A DNA stretch of 64,000 nt from Thysanoteuthis rhombus (Eukaryota; Mollusca; Cephalopoda; Oegopsida; Thysanoteuthidae), in assembly GCA_963457665.1 (NCBI GenBank), contig OY735207.1:58446113-58510112 (forward strand). The letters run 5' to 3'. Under the pieces are notes generated by a model that worked only from the letters and a program-made list of their open reading frames with translations, did not search any database and had not been told where the DNA came from. Positions 1 to 11,058 of the stretch are shown piece by piece; positions within the stretch are counted from its first letter, which is position 1; each line of letters opens with the position of its first letter. The translations under genes and the position numbers were made by a program.

Positions 1-70
1 ATAAACTCTGTTTTTATAAGAAATATTTAGCAGTTTTATTATAAACATAAGTATAAATCATTATTATCGT

Positions 71-96
71 AATATATATAAATATATATATATATG

Positions 97-179
<83 letters not shown>
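71..179. repeat. Compound (TA)n(TG)n(TA)n microsatellite
   Basis: Alternating TA with a short TG core at about 131-142. It is pure alternating purine-pyrimidine DNA. The IYIYIY-type reading frames across it are artefacts. Confidence 0.97.
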
Positions 180-183
<4 letters not shown>

Positions 184-1030
184 CAAAGCTTTCATATTGC
201 CATTTCATTCCAATTGTATCAGTACCAATGAAAATAAACCCAAGAACAAGTTTCACCGTTTTGTTTTTTTTTTGTTGTTTATTTTGTTGTTCTTTTTTTA
301 GTTGTGCCCATGTGCATATTTACAATGGTCTTACAAAGCATGGTGACAAAAGTCTGTACTATATTTGTTTCATACATGCCATTTACATTCCGGCCAGTTT
401 ACAGGAGTGGACCGGATACTGTTATATAGTCTTTCTTCATTTTTCAAGTTACACTACACTCAAGTTACGCCTGAATTTCCAAATGTCACTCGAAACCACT
501 CTACTAGGAAGAAGAGTACATATTTCTCTAATATTTTTTTAATACTTCGGGAAATTATTCCACGACTTATGTTCCTAAAGTTTTTGATAGCACATTCTGG
601 TTAGATATATAAATGAATGAATGAATTGAATGCAAATATATCATTTTGTTTAAATCAAAAACTTGGCTCAGCTAATGCCGATTGATAGATCGATAAATAA
701 CTTTACATCGATCACTTTTATATATGAAGGTAGGCTCTTCATGCAACCTCCATGAATGTCGACCACGTACAATATACTCTAGAATACTGTTGCCATTTAC
801 TGATGTGTGTCCAGGTGTTAGTGGTTGTCTGGAATCTACTCAAAATAAATGCAGAAATGTCGGTTTTCTGCTGGTTTTAAATAGTCCATCTTCCTATTGT
901 CAAAGGTCAAAACTTGTGTTTTATCTAATATCTAAACTGGGGTCGACTTTATTTTTGTGCCGAAACAAAAACAACATGAACAACCTTAAACAAAATTACA
1001 GGTGTGAATCCATTCGTAAAATTCAAAATC
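180..1030. other. Non-coding stretch with no recognised gene
   Basis: AT-rich sequence with T-runs near 265-300 and a short GAAT repeat near 612-630. The right part, from about 840, may be the decayed body of the SINE whose head lies at 1031-1103 on the minus strand. Short open frames here have no recognisable product. Confidence 0.6.
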
Positions 1031-1103
1031 CCCGACAGTGACTTGAACTCACGATCAATTAATTGTCACAAGATCGTTTTACTGAATGAGCTATACTGAC
1101 GGG
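1031..1103 (-). mobile_element. Decayed tRNA-like SINE head (SINE-2 type)
   Basis: Read on the minus strand this is 73 nt long. It starts CCCGTCA and ends TGTCGGG, which pair with one mismatch like an acceptor stem. An A-box-like TATAGCTCATTCAG and a B-box-like GTGAGTTCAAGTC are present. The D and T arms no longer pair fully, so a working tRNA gene is unlikely. Related heads lie at 22996, 23394 and 53660. Confidence 0.5.
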
Positions 1104-1714
1104 TCCTTGATCGTAGCAAAAATTTATCATTCGGATATGTACAGACTTTTTACATTCTGAATAAGATAACACATTTAAACAGAGAACATACATTTATTGA
1201 GCGTATATAGATATTTATATAGCTTTGTTGAGTCGGATACGACTTACAAGTATGAAACACCCTGATGCACTTGTCTTCATATCAGAAGATTTCAGCCAAA
1301 ACTTCTTTTGAGAAGACTCTTACGACGAGAGGTTCCCAGATGCTATTAGTATCAAAAATTCAACACATAGACGAGGAAAATGGTCTGACCATGTCATAAA
1401 TGATGATTGATACATCTGGTCTAACGGAATTCAGACGGGAATCTGTTTGTGAAGGGTTACGAAAACCGTCTCCTAGCAATGATTGTAAGCAAATTGTTAT
1501 AAGTAATGAAATATGAAATCAATGTATCTGAATACGTGTTGACTATATTACTTTTGTGTATATTTCATTCGGTGCTTGGAGATATGTTGTTTTTTTTTTC
1601 TGTAATTTTCAATTTTATGTGAAGATAAATGCCCTAAGGAAATTCGAAGTAAATTCGTAATATCGGGAGTATATTAAATGAATAGTCCGAGAGTGTCAAC
1701 ATATTCGTTTCCTC
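1104..1714. other. Non-coding stretch, nothing recognised
   Basis: AT-rich single-copy-looking sequence. I see no coding signal and no match to the other repeats of the window. Confidence 0.5.
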
Positions 1715-2025
1715 TCATCATGTATCACGCATACAAACCGTAGCAATGGAGCAAAAGGGCCCAAAACTTAGTTATTTACTCCTTATTATGTTTAGAGAAA
1801 AAGCCACTTTGAGACACGCCCAAATAAGTTTTTATTCGGGGGTTCGATTTACAGAAAAAGTTTTTGGCTTAGATGAATCCCTTTGTTTGTTTTTTCTTCG
1901 TTGTTCAAAATTTAGATTTTTTATCTCTATCCAGCAAATGTCAAAAGAAGTAAGTTATCTATTGAAAACCCTTTCCCAATTTTTAATTGATCATCCCAAA
2001 CCCAGCACTCTACCTCAAGACTTTT
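1715..2025 (+). repeat. Family A interspersed repeat, partial copy
   Basis: It shares with the other family A copies the order: TGTATCACGCATACA, then AGCAATGGAGCAAAAG, a TTATTATGTTTAGA block, and near the 3' end TTTTTAATTGATCATCCC followed by GCACTCTACC. No protein is encoded. The 101-residue frame over it is a by-product. The copy lacks the 5' GTCAACC block seen in the longer copies. Confidence 0.65.
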
Positions 2026-2858
2026 GTTGCGTGAAGGTTTCTCTTGAATGACTAACCAGAACGTTTTTATGCTTTACGCTTCCACTTTTACTCGAGATAG
2101 CAACAGGTCCTGTTTATCCGGTTTTTGCTTTCAATGCTTATCATAGAGTAATTTATCATAATCAAGTTCCAGCTTACTGGGCCCATTGAAGCTTCACCAG
2201 AGCCCTGTCAACCTTGCATTTCGGAAGCGCGTTCTCTACTTTCTGCTGTGTTCGTCTCTGGGCAATGTTGGGCAAGGGGTTTGAATTCACTGGTTTGGAA
2301 TCAATATTTCCATGTCTTAATCGGAGTTTGAAGTTTAATTGCCAGTTCTGTCTCCCGTGTTGCTAATTGCTTGGTCAATGGCATTTCCATTCAGATGCGT
2401 GTCTTTGAAAAAATACGCCTTTATTCTCGTCTCACGGTAGGTTTTGAGACAAAAAAAAGTCGAGAAAATAGTTCCCATCTACGACATAACGAATCCAGTG
2501 GAAAACAGAACAATCTCTAGCAGCAGCTGTCGTAGTCGACAATTTTAATGTTTGCACGAAAACTTGCTAGCTCGAGATCAGCAGTGGCTGTTGTGGTTGA
2601 CGATTTAAATTATTTTTATAAGTAGGAAATAAAAACAGATATAAATCAAGATGAAAGCCAATTTCATCTGTAATGATATGTACTTTAATTCTAATGTCGC
2701 CCGGGCTTGAGGTTCAAAAAACTCTTGCCGAAGCTACCAACCAGTTGACTTGCCTTTTTTTTTTTTTTTAATTCAAATAGCGATGCCAATCGGAGAATGA
2801 GATAATTGGAACCAAGATAGGATAAGAGAGAAAATTGATAGAGCCCTGAGGTGGGAGA
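2026..2858. other. Non-coding stretch with a small local duplication
   Basis: Two related stretches, about 2518-2549 and 2577-2612, share an AGCAG..GCTGT.GT.GT.GACGATTT.AAT pattern, suggesting an old local duplication. Nothing else is recognised. Confidence 0.45.
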
Positions 2859-3215
2859 CGTAGACGAAGAAAATTGAAAAAAAAAGGAAAAGAAGAGGGA
2901 ACAAATAGCAGCCAGGAAGAATAAATGAGAATGAAGAACAAGAACGAAGTGGGGGGAAGAAAAGAGAAAAAAACGAAAAGGTGAGAAGAGAAGGAACCGA
3001 TCCCAACGCACTTTTTTCGAATGACCATACCAATCGAACGTGAAAAGAAGATGATTGAAATCGAGGTCAGTTGCACTGCGTCGAAATCAATACATCAAAT
3101 GAACCTGAAACTGACATCGATATCTTTCAGCCACAGACTTTGAATAGAAACCCCTGGGCAGGGGGAGGGGGATCAAGACGAGAGAGATCCGGGTAGAAGG
3201 GAGAGAGAGGATTAG
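2859..3215. other. Purine-rich strand segment with G-runs
   Basis: About 2859-3000 is almost entirely A and G on the plus strand. Further on, 3156-3171 holds three adjacent G-runs (GGG, GGGGG, GGGGG), and GA repeats follow. The minus-strand frames rich in Phe, Ser and Leu are the reverse of this purine tract, not genes. Confidence 0.6.
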
Positions 3216-3824
3216 AACTCTCTTTTAACAATGCTACTTTACATTCTTTAGACTTTCCCGATTACTTTTTGTAACCCATCGTTTTTTTCCTTCTTTCTCT
3301 TTTTCAACCCTCTCTCTCTAGTCCTTTTGATAATTATTTTTATATATCCATATTCATCCTTCCGTGTGTGCGTGTATGTATGCGTGTGTTTGCGCAGATG
3401 CTTGTGGATATGTATGTAAACTCATTTATAAACCCATGCAATACATTTTGATACATTTGATATACATGTGGAGATAATCTTAAAGGAGAAAGTTGCATGC
3501 CTCTCAAAGTCAGGCCCATGGAACTTAAAAAGCCATAACCAAAGCCGAGAGAGAAAAATCGGGAATTACTAATCATCCCTTGGAAGAAGTCCGGTTTATA
3601 GCTGCTTGATACTGAGAAAAGTCAAAGAAGCAGCATACACCATCATGTTGGCTGAGTGTATGTCTAAGAAGTTGGGGATTCAACTCGATGTAACTACCGC
3701 TACTGAGCAGGGACGACCTATGGTAATCTACCCTAACAAGGAAAGGTAAGGAAAACAATTAAATCATACGCTTCAAGCGTTGCAGCTATAGGACAGAAAA
3801 TCATTCCACATTGATTTGATAAAA
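3216..3824. other. Non-coding stretch, nothing recognised
   Basis: Pyrimidine-rich around 3265-3325 and TG-rich around 3363-3395. No gene or shared repeat recognised. Confidence 0.45.
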
Positions 3825-4625
3825 TCATCATCATCATCATTAGTCTTCCAACGTCTGTCGTAAGACATACACCTTCCCCAGGATTCGCCACACTTCTCCA
3901 TCATGTGTGTCGCAGAGCCAGTACTTTCCGAATTCGTCTAGCTCGTCTCTCCATCTAATATTCTGCCGGCCCCAGATCTGCATATGATCTCGAGGGATCC
4001 ATGTTGTGAGTCAGATGTCCGTTGGCTGTCCGCCATTCTTTCAACATGGCCAGCCCACTGCCATTTGAGATTTTTCTAATGGATTTTATGATGTCTCTGA
4101 CTCTTGTCTTTTCGTAGATGTACTGTGCTGTCTTGTGGTCTATCCATGTGAGGCCTAGCATAATTCTTTCATGTGCACGTTGCGTGGTTTCCAATTTGTG
4201 GATCTGTCTTGGTTAGGTTCCATGTCCCATAAGTGACTATTGGGAGGATGCAACGATTATACACTCCCCTTTTTAGAATTAATGGGATGTCCTCATTTTT
4301 GAAGGTTGAGCTAACTCTGCCAAAGGCTTGCCATCTTAGTGTGATTCTTCGCTTGATTCCTTCTTCTTTTGAGGGTCTCATGGAAATTCGTTGTCCTAAG
4401 TAGATCCAGCGATCAACTTTCTCCAGTTCTGTGTCTTCGATTTTGATCTTAGTGTTTTTATCTCCGATGTAGTTGTTGCACATGATCTTCGTCTTTCTTC
4501 ATTCAGTCCATCTATCTTTAGTTGGAGGTCGTGTGGGTTCTCTGCGAAAAAGGATGATGTCGTCTGCAAATCTGATGTTGCTCAGATACTCACCGACAAA
4601 TCTAATTCCTTTACTCTCCCAGTAT
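3825..4625 (-). mobile_element. RTE-clade LINE, 5'-truncated copy with intact RT catalytic motif
   Basis: The 3' tail is the (ATC)n at 3825-3840, read as (GAT)n on the coding strand. Translation on the minus strand gives reverse-transcriptase pieces: the catalytic FADD box at 4559-4570, then the thumb-like stretch DRWIYLGQRIS, RRITLRWQAFG and LPIVTYGTWNLT. A C-terminal region with AHERIMLGLTW and YIYEKTRVRDI follows after frame breaks. The upstream RT and apurinic endonuclease regions are missing. The family encodes target-primed retrotransposition; this copy cannot. It is the best-preserved source of the RT core in the window. Confidence 0.9.
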
Positions 4626-4844
4626 GATAGGTTTTAAATCCCAGGAATGTTACAGACTACAAGTAACACCTGAAGAATGCCGTTAGGGACAACTTATTAA
4701 ACGTTGTGACTACGATAACCATGATGGGGATTCCAGTCTTAGTAAATTAGTGTATAATTGTGATGATTCTTGGTCTCAGAAATCATGACGAAAACTTTTT
4801 TCAAAGCAGTTGATTTTTCTTTCTTTAATACACCTCTAGGAGAA

Positions 4845-4845
<1 letters not shown>

Positions 4846-4915
<70 letters not shown>
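4846..4915. repeat. (TG)n microsatellite, about 35 units
   Basis: Nearly perfect TG dinucleotide run. Confidence 0.98.
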
Positions 4916-4917
<2 letters not shown>

Positions 4918-5845
4918 CACGCACGTCTTTGTGCCACAATTAATCAACAACAGGCCGTTGTACGAAATTGATATTCGCCAAATAAGGCACAGATTCCGAC
5001 ACAAGGCATTGAAATGTCGAGTTTCGGGTTTTCTTGAGAAATCCATTTTTTTTCAAACCAGACTCATCATTGCACTCCATCCAAAAACCATAAAACCAAA
5101 TTTTGAGATCATGGGAAAAAATTTCACTGAAGAATAAATAAGGTCAGAATAATTTCTATTCATGACATCACTGGCGTTTTCCACCGGAAAACATCTGAAA
5201 TAAAGTAAAAACATTTGGAAATATTGAGATCCTTGGGTATCAAGTAATTATTTCAACTGGAATTATTATTAGAGAGAGTAGGATGTACATTTTATCAAAA
5301 AACCCATCTATAAGGCCTAAAATTGATTTAGAAGTAAAAATTCTACGAAAATTCTAAAATACATTTTTATCAGTGGTCTAGTGCGTAGTGATGCCAATTT
5401 TCTAGTCTCTAGACAAAACGTTATGACCAGGAGTGCTGGAACATATGAACGCACAAACAAACTCAGGGAGAGAACCCTTTGCCAACCTTGGTGGTTACGG
5501 TTGTTCAATTACAGAAATTTCTTCATAAGTTTGTATAGATTTATCTCCCTTGACTTTTGCTCTCTAGAATCATGTAAATGTAGATATAGAATATTTCAAA
5601 TGGCAACATTGAAGAGAAATAACAGAAATATTTGAAAGCCGTGGTTCTGTAGGGGAGATAGAAAATTATTCAACATAACAGTGTCTGACCGTTCCACATA
5701 ATACAACGTGCACTTTTTGGACGGACACTGTTCGACTCTTCTTAACCTTCTATGTATGATTTTTTCTATTTATTTTGTATTGTTTCATACTGCATCGTTA
5801 ATTACGTGCTTGGAGAGCTGTTATCATCAAATTAATCTTCTTATA
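4916..5845. other. Non-coding stretch, nothing recognised
   Basis: AT-rich; the short frames on either strand match nothing I know. No shared repeat was found. Confidence 0.45.
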
Positions 5846-6322
5846 AGAAACTGTCAACCAAATCTGTTACTTAAACTGTCATTATAGTTTTTTTTTAGTT
5901 TTCAGATTAGACTGGCTGTTTGGCTGGCTACGTAGAGCTGTACGTATCAGGCGTACGGGCGGCACCAATGAAGCTATAGGGTTAAAAAAAAACAACATTT
6001 ACCCCATATTATGTTCTCCCCCCCCCCCAACACACACACAAAACGTTTGCTTTTATCCCTTAAATCCCCTCCCAATATACTTTTAGCAGAAATGTGTATT
6101 TTCAATGAAAATTGATGGTAAATTGGGACTTTAGATTGTATCCAAGACCATTCATATTCGTTTTTTTTTGGGGGGGGGATTCAAACTTTTTTAATCATCA
6201 CCACCCAACTAAGAGCGAGAGAAATAACTAATTTATTGATCACACCTTTTTTCCTAGTTTTTATGATTGATCATACCTAACATAGCATGCTTGTCGAAAG
6301 ATGTTGGTTACATGATAGTGTC
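5846..6322 (+). repeat. Family A interspersed repeat, near full-length
   Basis: It begins with the 5' block AAACTGTCAACCAAATCTG, continues through GGCTGTTTGGCTGGCTACG, a variant ACCAATGAAGCTA of the CAATGGAGC block, and CCCCATATTATGTTC. It ends with the paired TTGATCA motifs typical of the family 3' half. Homopolymer runs lie inside it: C at 6018-6028, T then G at 6161-6178. Confidence 0.7.
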
Positions 6323-7204
6323 TTTTGAGTGATTATCAAGTCCTGTTTCCTATAAAACTGATTCGGATCCTAAATGAAAATTCTGTGGTTTACGGCGCAC
6401 CTACAATAATGAGATTGTCCTTTGATGTCACTTGTTTGTCTTAATTATTGCTCATAGTTTTCAATAATTTATCTGAACTGATCTCATTGGAACGATAATT
6501 ACCAACATTATGGTCATGTGATTCTTGTTAGATTATAAAGAAATATTCCTATTGTCTGTAATCAAGCACTCAGCCTCAGATACTGAATCATCAAACGTGT
6601 TGTCTTCTCAATGACGAATCAAGTTAGACTTGATAACATATCCACGGTTACAAAATTCCTGATAAATTGTTCGTTTATTCGAAGAAGATACCTACATGTC
6701 TTAATCTTGAAAATTTGACAGGATTTCGATTAATGATAGTATCAATTTCAAGTCTACTGTTGTTCTTAACCAAGAAAATGGTTAATGATATTCAACTCCT
6801 AGAATCATAAACGAAAATTAAATGTTATTATCAAAAGGAATTACTCCACACCAAAGTTACCCTGCTTTCATCCGTAAGGATTTTTTTTTATATTTCCGAA
6901 AATTCTTTTATAATGATTTGATCATTTTTTGTTTGCGTTGCAGATGAGCCCAGTGTCAATTTGGAGCTGTATCAAGCGGTCCATGGAATTAAGAGTTAGG
7001 TTTGGCTTAGTCTGATACATTATCAGATAGGAGAAAAATGTTATACGAACTATAGATATAAGTAAAATGCTTTGTTTGTAAATATTTGGTAAGCTTATCT
7101 TGGCCAAGCATGTCATCAACTTGAAGAAAGTTACATTTTCCCCATTCACGAAGAGCAAGACTGCCTGCATTATTTTATTTTGTTCTCAAAATATTCTGGA
7201 AAAA
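6323..7204. other. Non-coding stretch, nothing recognised
   Basis: AT-rich sequence without coding signal or a match to the other repeats here. Confidence 0.45.
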
Positions 7205-7207
7205 ACC

Positions 7208-7241
<34 letters not shown>

Positions 7242-7575
7242 ATGTGGTATGTATACAAGACCCATCAATGGAGTTAAACAGCTGAAATTAAAAACACTTA
7301 TCCCCTATTATGTAAAAAAACATTTCTCTTCTTTTTTAAAAGTCTACCCCAGAACAAGTTTTTCAGGTTTGGTGGCTCAATTTCCAATGCAATTTTATGC
7401 TAAATGGGTCCCTTGGTTTCTGCTTCGTAGCGCCCATATTGAATATTGGGATCTTTTTAGTGATTGCCAGTGATCAAAGGACGATTGAAAGGACATCTTC
7501 GTCAATTTATCCAATGTTTTACTTGATCAACCCTAACACGACAGACTGCTAAATGACGTTTATAATGAGAAAATG
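7205..7575 (+). repeat. Family A copy with (GGCT)n expansion
   Basis: The GGCTGGCT motif present once or twice in other copies is expanded to about eight units at 7208-7241. The rest follows the family order: ATCAATGGAGTTAAACAGC, CCCCTATTATGT, TTTTATGCTAAATGGGTCCC, GCGCCCATATTGAATATTGG, then the TTGATCAACCC end. This is a clear case of a microsatellite seeded by a short duplication inside a transposon. Confidence 0.75.
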
Positions 7576-7599
7576 ACGGTTTTCATTGAGTGATTATCT

Positions 7600-7725
7600 A
7601 ATTCAACCTTTTGTAACGATAAAAAGTGACCAGACTGCCTACTGAAGGGTCAAGTTCCACACCGACCCCTATTCTGACAGAAGATGAGTACTGCAACTTT
7701 TGTATTGTATATAAAACGAGTAAAT
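7600..7725 (+). mobile_element. SINE-2 3' body fragment
   Basis: The end matches the other SINE-2 copies: GATGAGTACTGCAAC then TTTTGTATTGTATATA. The part before it (GGGTCAAGTTCCACACCG) resembles the body at 22830 and 53370. The tRNA-like head is not recognisable. Confidence 0.5.
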
Positions 7726-8185
7726 ATTGTAACAATATATATATATTTTTGTATAAATGTTTTGATTTTTTTTTATATAAATCACAATTGTGTGTACCGT
7801 GTTGTTTACGTACTCTAGTTTGACAAAAAATAGAGCCTTTATATAAAGTTGAATGGAACATTCATAATAACGGTTGTGTTTGACTCAATAAAATCAATTA
7901 CAAGTCAACTCAACAACAAGTGACATAAATGTATTTGGCCAGAAGACTATCAACATCAATGTTTAGAGTGACAAAAAGTAAGTTTAAGCCAAAAAGTATC
8001 TCGTGCATTCAAAATCTTTCAATAAAAATGTTCCATTCTATTTTGATCAGCTGACATCTATTGTTCCTATTCTGGCAACTAATGAATACATCGCTGTGTA
8101 AGTCTGTTCTAATCTATCTCACACTGTTTATACATATCTTTGCCTGCTCTGATCTATCAACCACTGTCCAAACCTATTATTTTCT
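7726..8185. other. Non-coding stretch, nothing recognised
   Basis: AT-rich, no shared repeat or coding signal seen. Confidence 0.4.
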
Positions 8186-8217
8186 ATCTCTCTCTTTCTC
8201 TCTTCCGCTCTCTCTCA

Positions 8218-8289
<72 letters not shown>
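8186..8289. repeat. (TC)n(TA)n compound microsatellite
   Basis: TC-rich tract 8186-8259 passes into (TA)n 8260-8289. A GA-rich tract at about 8420-8487 is its approximate complement, so the two could pair in a single strand. Confidence 0.95.
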
Positions 8290-8293
<4 letters not shown>

Positions 8294-9086
8294 CAAGTCC
8301 AGGTCAAAACAGTTAATGGTCCCCACAATAACATTAAGCTTATAGCATCAGGATCCAAATTCTGTATAAAACACGGAAACTCTGAATAGAGCACATTGAC
8401 AGCAATTGGAGATACATACAGAAAAAGAGAATGATAAAGAAAGAGAGGAAGAGAGAGGGAGAGACGAGCAGAATATACAGAAAGAGTAGATGAATAAGTT
8501 TTTGCCAAGGGGAAGAGAATGATCTTGGGAAAAACAGTCACAGAATATCCACCGATGGAGGGAAAGGATGATGGAATTTACATTGTCACGCTATCCTGAC
8601 TGAGGAGATTGAAAGGGCGAGAGTTGTTGCCAACAGAGTTGCATTGTGTAGGGAAATCTTAGCAATGGTTTTTTTTTCTAGATAATCAAGTCAATAACCT
8701 GCACGCATTCCTGCAAATGCAACTTATGATCAGCAAGTGGTCTCAGAATATTAGAAACGGAAATATAAAACAAGGTCTCTATTTTTCTACACAGCGTGTT
8801 TCCTTTGCGTATATCCAGCATGAGTTATTGTTTGGCATATGTATTTGTCCTCGCAGCATGTAGTGCTATGGTAAGGGGTTAGTGGCTTTTCGCTGGTTAG
8901 GACCAAAGAAAACAACGACCAAAACATGGTAATAGCAATAAGGAGGATTATATGAATAAATATGTGCAGTAATAAAAATACGTATCTCACTACAACTGAT
9001 GTATTATCAGTGTATAGAACCAACATCACCACATCATTATTATAGGAAGAGTTTGGGAAAGACTTGGTTCAGCAGCAGATTGAAAT

Positions 9087-9087
<1 letters not shown>
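8290..9087. other. Non-coding stretch with GA-rich tract
   Basis: Apart from the GA-rich tract at about 8420-8487, nothing is recognised. Confidence 0.45.

Positions 9088-9162
<75 letters not shown>
9088..9162. repeat. (GCT)11(GAT)14 triplet repeat
   Basis: Eleven perfect GCT units at 9088-9120 are followed directly by fourteen perfect GAT units at 9121-9162. In one frame this reads Leu11-Met14-like homopolymers, but no gene surrounds it. The GAT part may be the tail of a lost RTE copy, though no LINE body adjoins it. Confidence 0.98.
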
Positions 9163-9302
9163 AAAACGTTTTTATTGCTTCTCTTCAGAAATGGAACGTC
9201 CTTTTGTGACGATTAACTATCCGATTATTTTCAATAATTTATTTATTCAACTGCACGGAATTTTGTTCGGACAATTGATTATCTTCTTCGTAGCCTTCAT
9301 TT

Positions 9303-9415
9303 AATTATGTAATCATCTGGAATAGGCAAACAATGAATAAGCAATTTAAAATTGTTATAGATTATTGTGATTACCAACTCCAGATTCCAGCTAAATATTG
9401 TGTTTTTACATTAAA
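9303..9415 (+). repeat. Left member of a ~115-bp direct repeat
   Basis: It aligns with 10411-10535 in the same orientation, sharing ATTATGTA, GGAATAGGCAAACAATGAA, TTATTGTGATTA and a CCAACTCCAGATT / GCAACTTCAGATT block. The two flank about 1 kb that contains an inverted pair of family A copies. Confidence 0.7.
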
Positions 9416-9719
9416 AAAATTCCTTTTTTTTGCATTATCTATGTATAAAACTTTAAAATGTATGTAAGTATGTGGGCATACATGTATACTTATACTTCTA
9501 TAACTCGAGAACTACGCACCAGAGAAGTAAATAAAGCTATAATCAAATTCAGAACATGTCATTATATGTTTTGCGCATTAATTTTAATAGTTTTTATCAC
9601 ATTTTCTTTTTGCTTTCCTTTCGTTTTGTTTTTTTTTTTTGCATTCGAATCTTATCAAGCTAACCAGCATTCAACTCACTACAACCTTTTTTGGACGCTA
9701 TTAACTGAACTTTATAACA
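9416..9719. other. Non-coding stretch
   Basis: The part around 9490-9560 (ATAACTCGAGAACTACGCACC) loosely resembles the GAGCTATAATGAGGG units near 61840-61990. Otherwise nothing is recognised. Confidence 0.35.
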
Positions 9720-9902
9720 TCAGTTTCTTCAGTTTTTAGGTGATTCTGACTCGATGGCTATGTATTGGTAACACTCACAGGCCACACCGATGGACCAAAA
9801 GAGCTGAAAATTTAAACATCTACTCCATATTATGTCTAGAATAAAACTAATTTCCCTATTGTTATACAAATCGATACTCATAATCGAAACTGAATTGTTA
9901 AT
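9720..9902 (+). repeat. Family A copy, 3'-truncated
   Basis: Family blocks TTCAGTTTTTAGGTGATTC, GATGGCTATGTATTGG, AGAGCTGAAAATTTAAACAT and CTCCATATTATGT are present in order. It then meets an opposite-strand copy. Confidence 0.65.
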
Positions 9903-10365
9903 CAACCGATCTAGTTAGTCGCTCAATAAAAACCATCATGTAAAGGACGTTCTTAGGCAGCATTCAGTGTTTGGGTGATCAATTAAGAATTTTAAAAAAG
10001 GGTGATCAATGAATAAGTTCGTTCTTCCGTCGTTTATTGGGCATTAAAAAGTCTGAATTGAAAGAAAAAAAAGGCATGAACACAGCCTGACACAAACCAG
10101 GGACCAATGAAGCTAAAACCCATATTGTAAATCGAAACAGCCACTTAAAACCTATTCTGAGGAGGAATTTCGAAAAAGCAAAATGAAAACTTTTTTTAAA
10201 CATTATGAGTAATATTGGAATTTTCATCCCTATAGCTCCATTGGTTATGCCTGTACGCGTATGCATATATAGCCAGCCAGTCAGGCCAGATTAAAAACTT
10301 GAGAAAACCTATGTTGACAGTTTGAGTGACAGTTTTGGTTGACGGTTTCTAATATCTATAATCAA
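9903..10365 (-). repeat. Family A copy, near full-length, minus strand
   Basis: Read on the minus strand it runs from GAAACCGTCAACCAAAACTG through GGCCTGACTGGCTGGC and ACCAATGGAGCTATAGGG to two TTGATCACCC motifs and a TACATGATGGTTTTTA end. With the preceding copy it forms a tail-to-tail inverted pair. Confidence 0.7.
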
Positions 10366-10410
10366 CACTACTCAGAATATTTGCCCGGTGCTGAGGAGAA
10401 ATGACAGCGA

Positions 10411-10535
10411 ATTATGTATTAATCAGGAATAGGCAAACAATGAACAAGGCATTTCGAATCCTTATATATATATTATTGTGATTAGCAACTTCAGATTGCA
10501 GCTTGATATTATGTTTTTACTTATATCATTAACAT
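10411..10535 (+). repeat. Right member of a ~115-bp direct repeat
   Basis: Partner of 9303-9415; see there for shared blocks. Confidence 0.7.
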
Positions 10536-10636
10536 CAATAGATACGAAGTTGTAATGTATATATGCTTTATTGTAGTTTTAAATTGAAAATTGTGCATCT
10601 GATGCAAAAAAGAATTATCATCGAACCAAGGACGTC

Positions 10637-11058
10637 TCAATTCATCATCATCATCATCTCAGCCTTTTTAGCATCCTTTGTAGGACATAGTCTTTCCTCA
10701 TCATTTGCTAGACTTTTTTTATTATGAGCTTCGTAGTACAAATACTTTTCGAATTTGTCTAGCTTGTCACACCATCTTGCTTTCTGTCCGTCACAATTTT
10801 GCATATCATCTCTGGGGATCCACATTGTGAGTCGAGATCTCCAGCAGTTGTCTCACCTTCTTGCCACATGACCAGCCCTTTGCCATTTGAGTTTTCTAAT
10901 AGTTCCTGTATCTCAGCTCCCATTTTTTCTCTAATATAGTGTTCTGTCTTGAGATCGCTCCATGTGTTTTTGAGTATGATTCTCCCATGCACACGTTGCA
11001 TGACTCTCAATTTGAAGATCATTTTTTTTTTGTTAGATTCTATGTTTTAGCTCCACGG
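10637..11058 (-). mobile_element. RTE LINE 3' fragment
   Basis: A short (ATC)n at 10643-10657 is the 3' tail. On the minus strand it gives KLRVMQRVHGRIILKNTWSD, then HYIREKMGA, then WIPRDDMQNCDGQKARW and CDKLDKFEKYLYYEAHN, which correspond to the C-terminal end of the RTE ORF2-type protein. It is interrupted by frameshifts and truncated upstream of the LRSMQRAHERI block. Confidence 0.85.

Noticed and set aside
2195-2330. tRNA-like head around GGGTTTGAATTCAC
   Set aside because: A B-box-like string is present but there is no plausible A box at the right distance and no second copy.
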